This document shows, piece by piece, positions 1 to 10,321 of a DNA stretch of 64,000 nt (position 1 is its first letter; each line of letters opens with the position of its first letter). The stretch spans positions 248,001-312,000 of the forward strand of contig JBAIAA010000738.1 in the NCBI GenBank assembly GCA_037893245.1. Reading direction: 5' to 3'. Under the pieces are notes generated by a model that did no database searches, had not been told where the DNA came from, and saw only the letters and a list, made by a program, of their open reading frames with translations. Both the position numbers and the translations under genes were made by a program. The DNA is from Crossaster papposus. Lineage: Eukaryota > Echinodermata > Asteroidea > Velatida > Solasteridae.

Positions 1-53
1 CTAATTTTGCCATTCCTGGAGGCCCCCCTCTATCTCCTAACACCCAGCCCCTT

Positions 54-68
54 CCCGGGGCATGCTTT
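54..68 (+). repeat. Left arm of 15-bp inverted repeat (one per monomer)
   Basis: CCCGGGGCATGCTTT, the exact reverse complement of the arm at 177-191 in the same monomer. The spacer within the monomer is 108 bp, and the spacer from the previous monomer's right arm is 61 bp (15+108+15+61=199). The arm recurs in essentially every copy. Bases 58-67 also fit the p53-family half-site consensus RRRCWWGYYY. The pair could form hairpins or cruciforms in single-stranded or supercoiled DNA; that is inference. Confidence 0.95.
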
Positions 69-176
69 CCTTCATGCCCTTATTTGTGGGCGGGGATTGT
101 GTGCACAAACCTATGGCGAATTTGAAACGCGTGTGTTAACGTTATAATTTTCAGAAAATCGAAATAAAATACTAAC

Positions 177-191
177 AAAGCATGCCCCGGG
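177..191 (+). repeat. Right arm of 15-bp inverted repeat (one per monomer)
   Basis: AAAGCATGCCCCGGG, the exact reverse complement of the arm at 54-68. Complementarity stops at both ends: the outer neighbours are T53/T192 and the inner neighbours C69/C176, so 15 bp is the full perfect length. Bases 178-187 fit the p53-family half-site pattern. Because arms alternate, each can pair with a partner on either side, with a 108-bp or a 61-bp loop. Confidence 0.95.
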
Positions 192-597
192 TCAAATTGC
201 TAATTTTGCCATTCCTGGAGGCCCCCCTCTATCTCCTAACACCCAGCCCCTTCCCGGGGCATGCTTTCCTTCATGCCCTTATTTGTGGGCGGGGATTGTG
301 TGCACAAACCTATGGCGAATTTGAAACGCGTGTGTTAACGTTATAATTTTCAGAAAATCGAAATAAAATACTAACAAAGCATGCCCCGGGTCAAATTGCT
401 AATTTTGCCATTCCTGGAGGCCCCCCTCTATCTCCTAACACCCAGCCCCTTCCCGGGGCATGCTTTCCTTCATGCCCTTATTTGTGGGCGGGGATTGTGT
501 GCACAAACCTATGGCGAATTTGAAACGCGTGTGTTAACGTTATAATTTTCAGAAAATCGAAATAAAATACTAACAAAGCATGCCCCGGGTCAAATTG

Positions 598-795
598 CTA
601 ATTTTGCCATTCCTGGAGGCCCCCCTCTATCTCCTAACACCCAGCCCCTTCCCGGGGCATGCTTTCCTTCATGCCCTTATTTGTGGGGGGGATTGTGTGC
701 ACAAACCTATGGCGAATTTGAAACGCGTGTGTTAACGTTATAATTTTCAGAAAATCGAAATAAAATACTAACAAAGCATGCCCCGGGTCAAATTG
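598..795 (+). repeat. 198-bp variant monomer
   Basis: Fourth copy in the window. The usual GGGCGGGG is a run of seven G here, so one C (a CpG) is lost at about 687/688. The next copy starts at 796 instead of 797. The rest matches consensus. Confidence 0.95.
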
Positions 796-3700
796 CTAAT
801 TTTGCCATTCCTGGAGGCCCCCCTCTATCTCCTAACACCCAGCCCCTTCCCGGGGCATGCTTTCCTTCATGCCCTTATTTGTGGGCGGGGATTGTGTGCA
901 CAAACCTATGGCGAATTTGAAACGCGTGTGTTAACGTTATAATTTTCAGAAAATCGAAATAAAATACTAACAAAGCATGCCCCGGGTCAAATTGCTAATT
1001 TTGCCATTCCTGGAGGCCCCCCTCTATCTCCTAACACCCAGCCCCTTCCCGGGGCATGCTTTCCTTCATGCCCTTATTTGTGGGCGGGGATTGTGTGCAC
1101 AAACCTATGGCGAATTTGAAACGCGTGTGTTAACGTTATAATTTTCAGAAAATCGAAATAAAATACTAACAAAGCATGCCCCGGGTCAAATTGCTAATTT
1201 TGCCATTCCTGGAGGCCCCCCTCTATCTCCTAACACCCAGCCCCTTCCCGGGGCATGCTTTCCTTCATGCCCTTATTTGTGGGCGGGGATTGTGTGCACA
1301 AACCTATGGCGAATTTGAAACGCGTGTGTTAACGTTATAATTTTCAGAAAATCGAAATAAAATACTAACAAAGCATGCCCCGGGTCAAATTGCTAATTTT
1401 GCCATTCCTGGAGGCCCCCCTCTATCTCCTAACACCCAGCCCCTTCCCGGGGCATGCTTTCCTTCATGCCCTTATTTGTGGGCGGGGATTGTGTGCACAA
1501 ACCTATGGCGAATTTGAAACGCGTGTGTTAACGTTATAATTTTCAGAAAATCGAAATAAAATACTAACAAAGCATGCCCCGGGTCAAATTGCTAATTTTG
1601 CCATTCCTGGAGGCCCCCCTCTATCTCCTAACACCCAGCCCCTTCCCGGGGCATGCTTTCCTTCATGCCCTTATTTGTGGGCGGGGATTGTGTGCACAAA
1701 CCTATGGCGAATTTGAAACGCGTGTGTTAACGTTATAATTTTCAGAAAATCGAAATAAAATACTAACAAAGCATGCCCCGGGTCAAATTGCTAATTTTGC
1801 CATTCCTGGAGGCCCCCCTCTATCTCCTAACACCCAGCCCCTTCCCGGGGCATGCTTTCCTTCATGCCCTTATTTGTGGGCGGGGATTGTGTGCACAAAC
1901 CTATGGCGAATTTGAAACGCGTGTGTTAACGTTATAATTTTCAGAAAATCGAAATAAAATACTAACAAAGCATGCCCCGGGTCAAATTGCTAATTTTGCC
2001 ATTCCTGGAGGCCCCCCTCTATCTCCTAACACCCAGCCCCTTCCCGGGGCATGCTTTCCTTCATGCCCTTATTTGTGGGCGGGGATTGTGTGCACAAACC
2101 TATGGCGAATTTGAAACGCGTGTGTTAACGTTATAATTTTCAGAAAATCGAAATAAAATACTAACAAAGCATGCCCCGGGTCAAATTGCTAATTTTGCCA
2201 TTCCTGGAGGCCCCCCTCTATCTCCTAACACCCAGCCCCTTCCCGGGGCATGCTTTCCTTCATGCCCTTATTTGTGGGCGGGGATTGTGTGCACAAACCT
2301 ATGGCGAATTTGAAACGCGTGTGTTAACGTTATAATTTTCAGAAAATCGAAATAAAATACTAACAAAGCATGCCCCGGGTCAAATTGCTAATTTTGCCAT
2401 TCCTGGAGGCCCCCCTCTATCTCCTAACACCCAGCCCCTTCCCGGGGCATGCTTTCCTTCATGCCCTTATTTGTGGGCGGGGATTGTGTGCACAAACCTA
2501 TGGCGAATTTGAAACGCGTGTGTTAACGTTATAATTTTCAGAAAATCGAAATAAAATACTAACAAAGCATGCCCCGGGTCAAATTGCTAATTTTGCCATT
2601 CCTGGAGGCCCCCCTCTATCTCCTAACACCCAGCCCCTTCCCGGGGCATGCTTTCCTTCATGCCCTTATTTGTGGGCGGGGATTGTGTGCACAAACCTAT
2701 GGCGAATTTGAAACGCGTGTGTTAACGTTATAATTTTCAGAAAATCGAAATAAAATACTAACAAAGCATGCCCCGGGTCAAATTGCTAATTTTGCCATTC
2801 CTGGAGGCCCCCCTCTATCTCCTAACACCCAGCCCCTTCCCGGGGCATGCTTTCCTTCATGCCCTTATTTGTGGGCGGGGATTGTGTGCACAAACCTATG
2901 GCGAATTTGAAACGCGTGTGTTAACGTTATAATTTTCAGAAAATCGAAATAAAATACTAACAAAGCATGCCCCGGGTCAAATTGCTAATTTTGCCATTCC
3001 TGGAGGCCCCCCTCTATCTCCTAACACCCAGCCCCTTCCCGGGGCATGCTTTCCTTCATGCCCTTATTTGTGGGCGGGGATTGTGTGCACAAACCTATGG
3101 CGAATTTGAAACGCGTGTGTTAACGTTATAATTTTCAGAAAATCGAAATAAAATACTAACAAAGCATGCCCCGGGTCAAATTGCTAATTTTGCCATTCCT
3201 GGAGGCCCCCCTCTATCTCCTAACACCCAGCCCCTTCCCGGGGCATGCTTTCCTTCATGCCCTTATTTGTGGGCGGGGATTGTGTGCACAAACCTATGGC
3301 GAATTTGAAACGCGTGTGTTAACGTTATAATTTTCAGAAAATCGAAATAAAATACTAACAAAGCATGCCCCGGGTCAAATTGCTAATTTTGCCATTCCTG
3401 GAGGCCCCCCTCTATCTCCTAACACCCAGCCCCTTCCCGGGGCATGCTTTCCTTCATGCCCTTATTTGTGGGCGGGGATTGTGTGCACAAACCTATGGCG
3501 AATTTGAAACGCGTGTGTTAACGTTATAATTTTCAGAAAATCGAAATAAAATACTAACAAAGCATGCCCCGGGTCAAATTGCTAATTTTGCCATTCCTGG
3601 AGGCCCCCCTCTATCTCCTAACACCCAGCCCCTTCCCGGGGCATGCTTTCCTTCATGCCCTTATTTGTGGGCGGGGATTGTGTGCACAAACCTATGGCGA

Positions 3701-4377
3701 ATTTGAAACGCGTGTGTTAACGTTATAATTTTCAGAAAATCGAAATAAAATACTAACAAAGCATGCCCCGGGTCAAATTGCTAATTTTGCCATTCCTGGA
3801 GGCCCCCCTCTATCTCCTAACACCCAGCCCCTTCCCGGGGCATGCTTTCCTTCATGCCCTTATTTGTGGGCGGGGATTGTGTGCACAAACCTATGGCGAA
3901 TTTGAAACGCGTGTGTTAACGTTATAATTTTCAGAAAATCGAAATAAAATACTAACAAAGCATGCCCCGGGTCAAATTGCTAATTTTGCCATTCCTGGAG
4001 GCCCCCCTCTATCTCCTAACACCCAGCCCCTTCCCGGGGCATGCTTTCCTTCATGCCCTTATTTGTGGGCGGGGATTGTGTGCACAAACCTATGGCGAAT
4101 TTGAAACGCGTGTGTTAACGTTATAATTTTCAGAAAATCGAAATAAAATACTAACAAAGCATGCCCCGGGTCAAATTGCTAATTTTGCCATTCCTGGAGG
4201 CCCCCCTCTATCTCCTAACACCCAGCCCCTTCCCGGGGCATGCTTTCCTTCATGCCCTTATTTGTGGGCGGGGATTGTGTGCACAAACCTATGGCGAATT
4301 TGAAACGCGTGTGTTAACGTTATAATTTTCAGAAAATCGAAATAAAATACTAACAAAGCATGCCCCGGGTCAAATTG

Positions 4378-4777
4378 CTAATTTTGCCATTCCTGGAGGC
4401 CCCCCTCTATCTCCTAACACCCAGCCCCTTCCCGGGGCATGCTTTCCTTCAGTGCCCTTATTTGTGGGCGGGGATTGTGTGCACAAACCTATGGCGAATT
4501 TGAAACGCGTGTGTTAACGTTATAATTTTCAGAAAATCGAAATAAAATACTAACAAAGCATGCCCCGGGTCAAATTGCTAATTTTGCCATTCCTGGAGGC
4601 CCCCCTCTATCTCCTAACACCCAGCCCCTTCCCGGGGCATGCTTTCCTTCATGCCCTTATTTGTGGGCGGGGATTGTGTGCACAAACCTATGGCGAATTT
4701 GAAACGCGTGTGTTAACGTTATAATTTTCAGAAAATCGAAATAAAATACTTAACAAAGCATGCCCCGGGTCAAATTG
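4378..4777 (+). repeat. Two adjacent 200-bp variant monomers
   Basis: The first unit (4378-4577) carries an extra G at 4452 (TTCAGTGCCC instead of TTCATGCCC). The second (4578-4777) carries an extra T at about 4750 (ATACTTAAC instead of ATACTAAC). Two single-base insertions in neighbouring copies within otherwise clean sequence may be true private variants or a local consensus error. Confidence 0.93.
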
Positions 4778-7031
4778 CTAATTTTGCCATTCCTGGAGGC
4801 CCCCCTCTATCTCCTAACACCCAGCCCCTTCCCGGGGCATGCTTTCCTTCATGCCCTTATTTGTGGGCGGGGATTGTGTGCACAAACCTATGGCGAATTT
4901 GAAACGCGTGTGTTAACGTTATAATTTTCAGAAAATCGAAATAAAATACTAACAAAGCATGCCCCGGGTCAAATTGCTAATTTTGCCATTCCTGGAGGCC
5001 CCCCTCTATCTCCTAACACCCAGCCCCTTCCCGGGGCATGCTTTCCTTCATGCCCTTATTTGTGGGCGGGGATTGTGTGCACAAACCTATGGCGAATTTG
5101 AAACGCGTGTGTTAACGTTATAATTTTCAGAAAATCGAAATAAAATACTAACAAAGCATGCCCCGGGTCAAATTGCTAATTTTGCCATTCCTGGAGGCCC
5201 CCCTCTATCTCCTAACACCCAGCCCCTTCCCGGGGCATGCTTTCCTTCATGCCCTTATTTGTGGGCGGGGATTGTGTGCACAAACCTATGGCGAATTTGA
5301 AACGCGTGTGTTAACGTTATAATTTTCAGAAAATCGAAATAAAATACTAACAAAGCATGCCCCGGGTCAAATTGCTAATTTTGCCATTCCTGGAGGCCCC
5401 CCTCTATCTCCTAACACCCAGCCCCTTCCCGGGGCATGCTTTCCTTCATGCCCTTATTTGTGGGCGGGGATTGTGTGCACAAACCTATGGCGAATTTGAA
5501 ACGCGTGTGTTAACGTTATAATTTTCAGAAAATCGAAATAAAATACTAACAAAGCATGCCCCGGGTCAAATTGCTAATTTTGCCATTCCTGGAGGCCCCC
5601 CTCTATCTCCTAACACCCAGCCCCTTCCCGGGGCATGCTTTCCTTCATGCCCTTATTTGTGGGCGGGGATTGTGTGCACAAACCTATGGCGAATTTGAAA
5701 CGCGTGTGTTAACGTTATAATTTTCAGAAAATCGAAATAAAATACTAACAAAGCATGCCCCGGGTCAAATTGCTAATTTTGCCATTCCTGGAGGCCCCCC
5801 TCTATCTCCTAACACCCAGCCCCTTCCCGGGGCATGCTTTCCTTCATGCCCTTATTTGTGGGCGGGGATTGTGTGCACAAACCTATGGCGAATTTGAAAC
5901 GCGTGTGTTAACGTTATAATTTTCAGAAAATCGAAATAAAATACTAACAAAGCATGCCCCGGGTCAAATTGCTAATTTTGCCATTCCTGGAGGCCCCCCT
6001 CTATCTCCTAACACCCAGCCCCTTCCCGGGGCATGCTTTCCTTCATGCCCTTATTTGTGGGCGGGGATTGTGTGCACAAACCTATGGCGAATTTGAAACG
6101 CGTGTGTTAACGTTATAATTTTCAGAAAATCGAAATAAAATACTAACAAAGCATGCCCCGGGTCAAATTGCTAATTTTGCCATTCCTGGAGGCCCCCCTC
6201 TATCTCCTAACACCCAGCCCCTTCCCGGGGCATGCTTTCCTTCATGCCCTTATTTGTGGGCGGGGATTGTGTGCACAAACCTATGGCGAATTTGAAACGC
6301 GTGTGTTAACGTTATAATTTTCAGAAAATCGAAATAAAATACTAACAAAGCATGCCCCGGGTCAAATTGCTAATTTTGCCATTCCTGGAGGCCCCCCTCT
6401 ATCTCCTAACACCCAGCCCCTTCCCGGGGCATGCTTTCCTTCATGCCCTTATTTGTGGGCGGGGATTGTGTGCACAAACCTATGGCGAATTTGAAACGCG
6501 TGTGTTAACGTTATAATTTTCAGAAAATCGAAATAAAATACTAACAAAGCATGCCCCGGGTCAAATTGCTAATTTTGCCATTCCTGGAGGCCCCCCTCTA
6601 TCTCCTAACACCCAGCCCCTTCCCGGGGCATGCTTTCCTTCATGCCCTTATTTGTGGGCGGGGATTGTGTGCACAAACCTATGGCGAATTTGAAACGCGT
6701 GTGTTAACGTTATAATTTTCAGAAAATCGAAATAAAATACTAACAAAGCATGCCCCGGGTCAAATTGCTAATTTTGCCATTCCTGGAGGCCCCCCTCTAT
6801 CTCCTAACACCCAGCCCCTTCCCGGGGCATGCTTTCCTTCATGCCCTTATTTGTGGGCGGGGATTGTGTGCACAAACCTATGGCGAATTTGAAACGCGTG
6901 TGTTAACGTTATAATTTTCAGAAAATCGAAATAAAATACTAACAAAGCATGCCCCGGGTCAAATTGCTAATTTTGCCATTCCTGGAGGCCCCCCTCTATC
7001 TCCTAACACCCAGCCCCTTCCCGGGGCATGC

Positions 7032-7032
7032 A
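7032..7032 (+). other. Isolated T-to-A variant in an inverted-repeat arm
   Basis: GCATGCATT replaces GCATGCTTT, changing the inner end of the left arm. The partner arms on either side are unchanged, so pairing loses one base pair. No other copy was seen with this change. Confidence 0.9.
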
Positions 7033-9155
7033 TTCCTTCATGCCCTTATTTGTGGGCGGGGATTGTGTGCACAAACCTATGGCGAATTTGAAACGCGTGT
7101 GTTAACGTTATAATTTTCAGAAAATCGAAATAAAATACTAACAAAGCATGCCCCGGGTCAAATTGCTAATTTTGCCATTCCTGGAGGCCCCCCTCTATCT
7201 CCTAACACCCAGCCCCTTCCCGGGGCATGCTTTCCTTCATGCCCTTATTTGTGGGCGGGGATTGTGTGCACAAACCTATGGCGAATTTGAAACGCGTGTG
7301 TTAACGTTATAATTTTCAGAAAATCGAAATAAAATACTAACAAAGCATGCCCCGGGTCAAATTGCTAATTTTGCCATTCCTGGAGGCCCCCCTCTATCTC
7401 CTAACACCCAGCCCCTTCCCGGGGCATGCTTTCCTTCATGCCCTTATTTGTGGGCGGGGATTGTGTGCACAAACCTATGGCGAATTTGAAACGCGTGTGT
7501 TAACGTTATAATTTTCAGAAAATCGAAATAAAATACTAACAAAGCATGCCCCGGGTCAAATTGCTAATTTTGCCATTCCTGGAGGCCCCCCTCTATCTCC
7601 TAACACCCAGCCCCTTCCCGGGGCATGCTTTCCTTCATGCCCTTATTTGTGGGCGGGGATTGTGTGCACAAACCTATGGCGAATTTGAAACGCGTGTGTT
7701 AACGTTATAATTTTCAGAAAATCGAAATAAAATACTAACAAAGCATGCCCCGGGTCAAATTGCTAATTTTGCCATTCCTGGAGGCCCCCCTCTATCTCCT
7801 AACACCCAGCCCCTTCCCGGGGCATGCTTTCCTTCATGCCCTTATTTGTGGGCGGGGATTGTGTGCACAAACCTATGGCGAATTTGAAACGCGTGTGTTA
7901 ACGTTATAATTTTCAGAAAATCGAAATAAAATACTAACAAAGCATGCCCCGGGTCAAATTGCTAATTTTGCCATTCCTGGAGGCCCCCCTCTATCTCCTA
8001 ACACCCAGCCCCTTCCCGGGGCATGCTTTCCTTCATGCCCTTATTTGTGGGCGGGGATTGTGTGCACAAACCTATGGCGAATTTGAAACGCGTGTGTTAA
8101 CGTTATAATTTTCAGAAAATCGAAATAAAATACTAACAAAGCATGCCCCGGGTCAAATTGCTAATTTTGCCATTCCTGGAGGCCCCCCTCTATCTCCTAA
8201 CACCCAGCCCCTTCCCGGGGCATGCTTTCCTTCATGCCCTTATTTGTGGGCGGGGATTGTGTGCACAAACCTATGGCGAATTTGAAACGCGTGTGTTAAC
8301 GTTATAATTTTCAGAAAATCGAAATAAAATACTAACAAAGCATGCCCCGGGTCAAATTGCTAATTTTGCCATTCCTGGAGGCCCCCCTCTATCTCCTAAC
8401 ACCCAGCCCCTTCCCGGGGCATGCTTTCCTTCATGCCCTTATTTGTGGGCGGGGATTGTGTGCACAAACCTATGGCGAATTTGAAACGCGTGTGTTAACG
8501 TTATAATTTTCAGAAAATCGAAATAAAATACTAACAAAGCATGCCCCGGGTCAAATTGCTAATTTTGCCATTCCTGGAGGCCCCCCTCTATCTCCTAACA
8601 CCCAGCCCCTTCCCGGGGCATGCTTTCCTTCATGCCCTTATTTGTGGGCGGGGATTGTGTGCACAAACCTATGGCGAATTTGAAACGCGTGTGTTAACGT
8701 TATAATTTTCAGAAAATCGAAATAAAATACTAACAAAGCATGCCCCGGGTCAAATTGCTAATTTTGCCATTCCTGGAGGCCCCCCTCTATCTCCTAACAC
8801 CCAGCCCCTTCCCGGGGCATGCTTTCCTTCATGCCCTTATTTGTGGGCGGGGATTGTGTGCACAAACCTATGGCGAATTTGAAACGCGTGTGTTAACGTT
8901 ATAATTTTCAGAAAATCGAAATAAAATACTAACAAAGCATGCCCCGGGTCAAATTGCTAATTTTGCCATTCCTGGAGGCCCCCCTCTATCTCCTAACACC
9001 CAGCCCCTTCCCGGGGCATGCTTTCCTTCATGCCCTTATTTGTGGGCGGGGATTGTGTGCACAAACCTATGGCGAATTTGAAACGCGTGTGTTAACGTTA
9101 TAATTTTCAGAAAATCGAAATAAAATACTAACAAAGCATGCCCCGGGTCAAATTG

Positions 9156-9553
9156 CTAATTTTGCCATTCCTGGAGGCCCCCCTCTATCTCCTAACACCC
9201 AGCCCCTTCCCGGGGCATGCTTTCCTTCATGCCCTTATTTGTGGGCGGGGATTGTTAACGTTATAATTTCAGGAAAATCAGAATAAAAAATACTAACTAA
9301 GCATGCCCAGGGCTTTCAATTGCTAATTTTGCCATTCCTGGAGGGCCCCCCCTCTATCTCACTAACACCCAGCCCGAGGCCCCCCTCTATCTCCTAACAC
9401 CCAGCTTTCCCGGGGCATGCTTCCTTCATGCCCTTATTTGTGGGCGGCGGTTGTGTGCACAAACCTATGGCGAATTTGAAACGCGTGTGTTAACGTTATA
9501 ATTTTCAGAAAATCGAAATAAAATACTAACAAAGCATGCCCCGGGTCAAATTG
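9156..9553 (+). repeat. Rearranged, diverged monomer pair (167 + 231 bp)
   Basis: The first unit (9156-9322) lacks 36 bp corresponding to monomer positions 101-136: ATTGT joins directly to TAACG at about 9256. This removes the GTGCAC and ACGCGT palindromes. The following sequence to about 9320 carries many substitutions and small indels. The second unit (9323-9553) contains a partial tandem duplication of monomer positions about 20-49, with copies at about 9341-9375 and 9376-9405, followed by an altered CAGCTTTCCC and further changes to about 9451. Despite this the pair totals exactly 398 bp, so phase is kept. Perfect monomers lie on both sides. It is either an old relic copy that escaped homogenisation or a poorly corrected assembly patch. 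Confidence 0.93.
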
Positions 9554-9808
9554 CTAATTTTGCCATTCCTGGAGGCCCCCCTCTATCTCCTAACACCCAG
9601 CCCCTTCCCGGGGCATGCTTTCCTTCATGCCCTTATTTGTGGGCGGGGATTGTGTGCACAAACCTATGGCGAATTTGAAACGCGTGTGTTAACGTTATAA
9701 TTTTCAGAAAATCGAAATAAAATACTAACAAAGCATGCCCCGGGTCAAATTGCTAATTTTGCCATTCCTGGAGGCCCCCCTCTATCTCCTAACACCCAGC
9801 CCCTTCCC

Positions 9809-9809
9809 A
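9809..9809 (+). other. G-to-A variant in left inverted-repeat arm
   Basis: CCCAGGGCATGC replaces CCCGGGGCATGC, removing one CpG and the CCCGGG palindrome. The arms on either side are normal. It fits a methyl-CpG transition read on the other strand, but a single case proves nothing. Confidence 0.9.
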
Positions 9810-10320
9810 GGGCATGCTTTCCTTCATGCCCTTATTTGTGGGCGGGGATTGTGTGCACAAACCTATGGCGAATTTGAAACGCGTGTGTTAACGTTATAAT
9901 TTTCAGAAAATCGAAATAAAATACTAACAAAGCATGCCCCGGGTCAAATTGCTAATTTTGCCATTCCTGGAGGCCCCCCTCTATCTCCTAACACCCAGCC
10001 CCTTCCCGGGGCATGCTTTCCTTCATGCCCTTATTTGTGGGCGGGGATTGTGTGCACAAACCTATGGCGAATTTGAAACGCGTGTGTTAACGTTATAATT
10101 TTCAGAAAATCGAAATAAAATACTAACAAAGCATGCCCCGGGTCAAATTGCTAATTTTGCCATTCCTGGAGGCCCCCCTCTATCTCCTAACACCCAGCCC
10201 CTTCCCGGGGCATGCTTTCCTTCATGCCCTTATTTGTGGGCGGGGATTGTGTGCACAAACCTATGGCGAATTTGAAACGCGTGTGTTAACGTTATAATTT
10301 TCAGAAAATCGAAATAAAAT

Positions 10321-10321
10321 C
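10321..10321 (+). other. Isolated A-to-C variant
   Basis: AAATCCTAAC replaces AAATACTAAC at monomer position 171. After this base no further variant was seen for about 13.3 kb. Confidence 0.9.

Larger units (their letters stand above)
1..199 (+). repeat. Reference monomer: internal map of the 199-bp unit
   Basis: Positions here are monomer coordinates for the whole array. Base composition is 53 C and 40 G (46.7% GC). Positions 21-70 are about 66% GC and include a C6 run at 23-28, while about 141-179 are AT-rich with short A/T tracts at 146-151, 154-157 and 166-169. Six-base palindromes include CCCGGG (54-59 and 186-191), GCATGC (60-65 and 180-185), GTGCAC (101-106, within the 8-bp palindrome TGTGCACA at 100-107), ACGCGT (127-132), GTTAAC (135-140) and AACGTT (138-143). 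Eight CpG sites are present (56, 91, 117, 128, 130, 140, 160, 188). All three phases on both strands carry stop codons in each copy, and 199 is not a multiple of three, so no long frame can persist. The length suits one nucleosome plus a linker of about 50 bp. Confidence 0.95.

Noticed and set aside
100-107. TGTGCACA and other short palindromes as operators
   Set aside because: Short palindromes such as TGTGCACA, ACGCGT and GTTAAC are listed as markers only; nothing in the context supports a regulatory role.
163-168. AATAAA polyadenylation signal in every monomer
   Set aside because: A six-base AT-rich word in an AT-rich segment is expected by chance, and no gene lies upstream.
148-176. Intron-like signals: TTTTCAG at 148-153 and TACTAAC at 170-176
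   Set aside because: TACTAAC matches the yeast branch point, but it lies after the acceptor-like site instead of before it. There is no exon and no open frame, so the match is taken as chance.
54-191. Intact transposon with terminal inverted repeats
   Set aside because: The arms are perfect but no target-site duplication, transposase or isolated copy is present. Only a derived-from hypothesis is kept in the findings.
54-208. CENP-B box in the monomer
   Set aside because: I compared every CGGG and CCCG in the consensus with the core pattern TTCGnnnnAnnCGGG on both strands. The best case (CCCG at 186 with T at 192) lacks the CGAA that should follow at 197. No copy fits, so no centromere claim rests on it.
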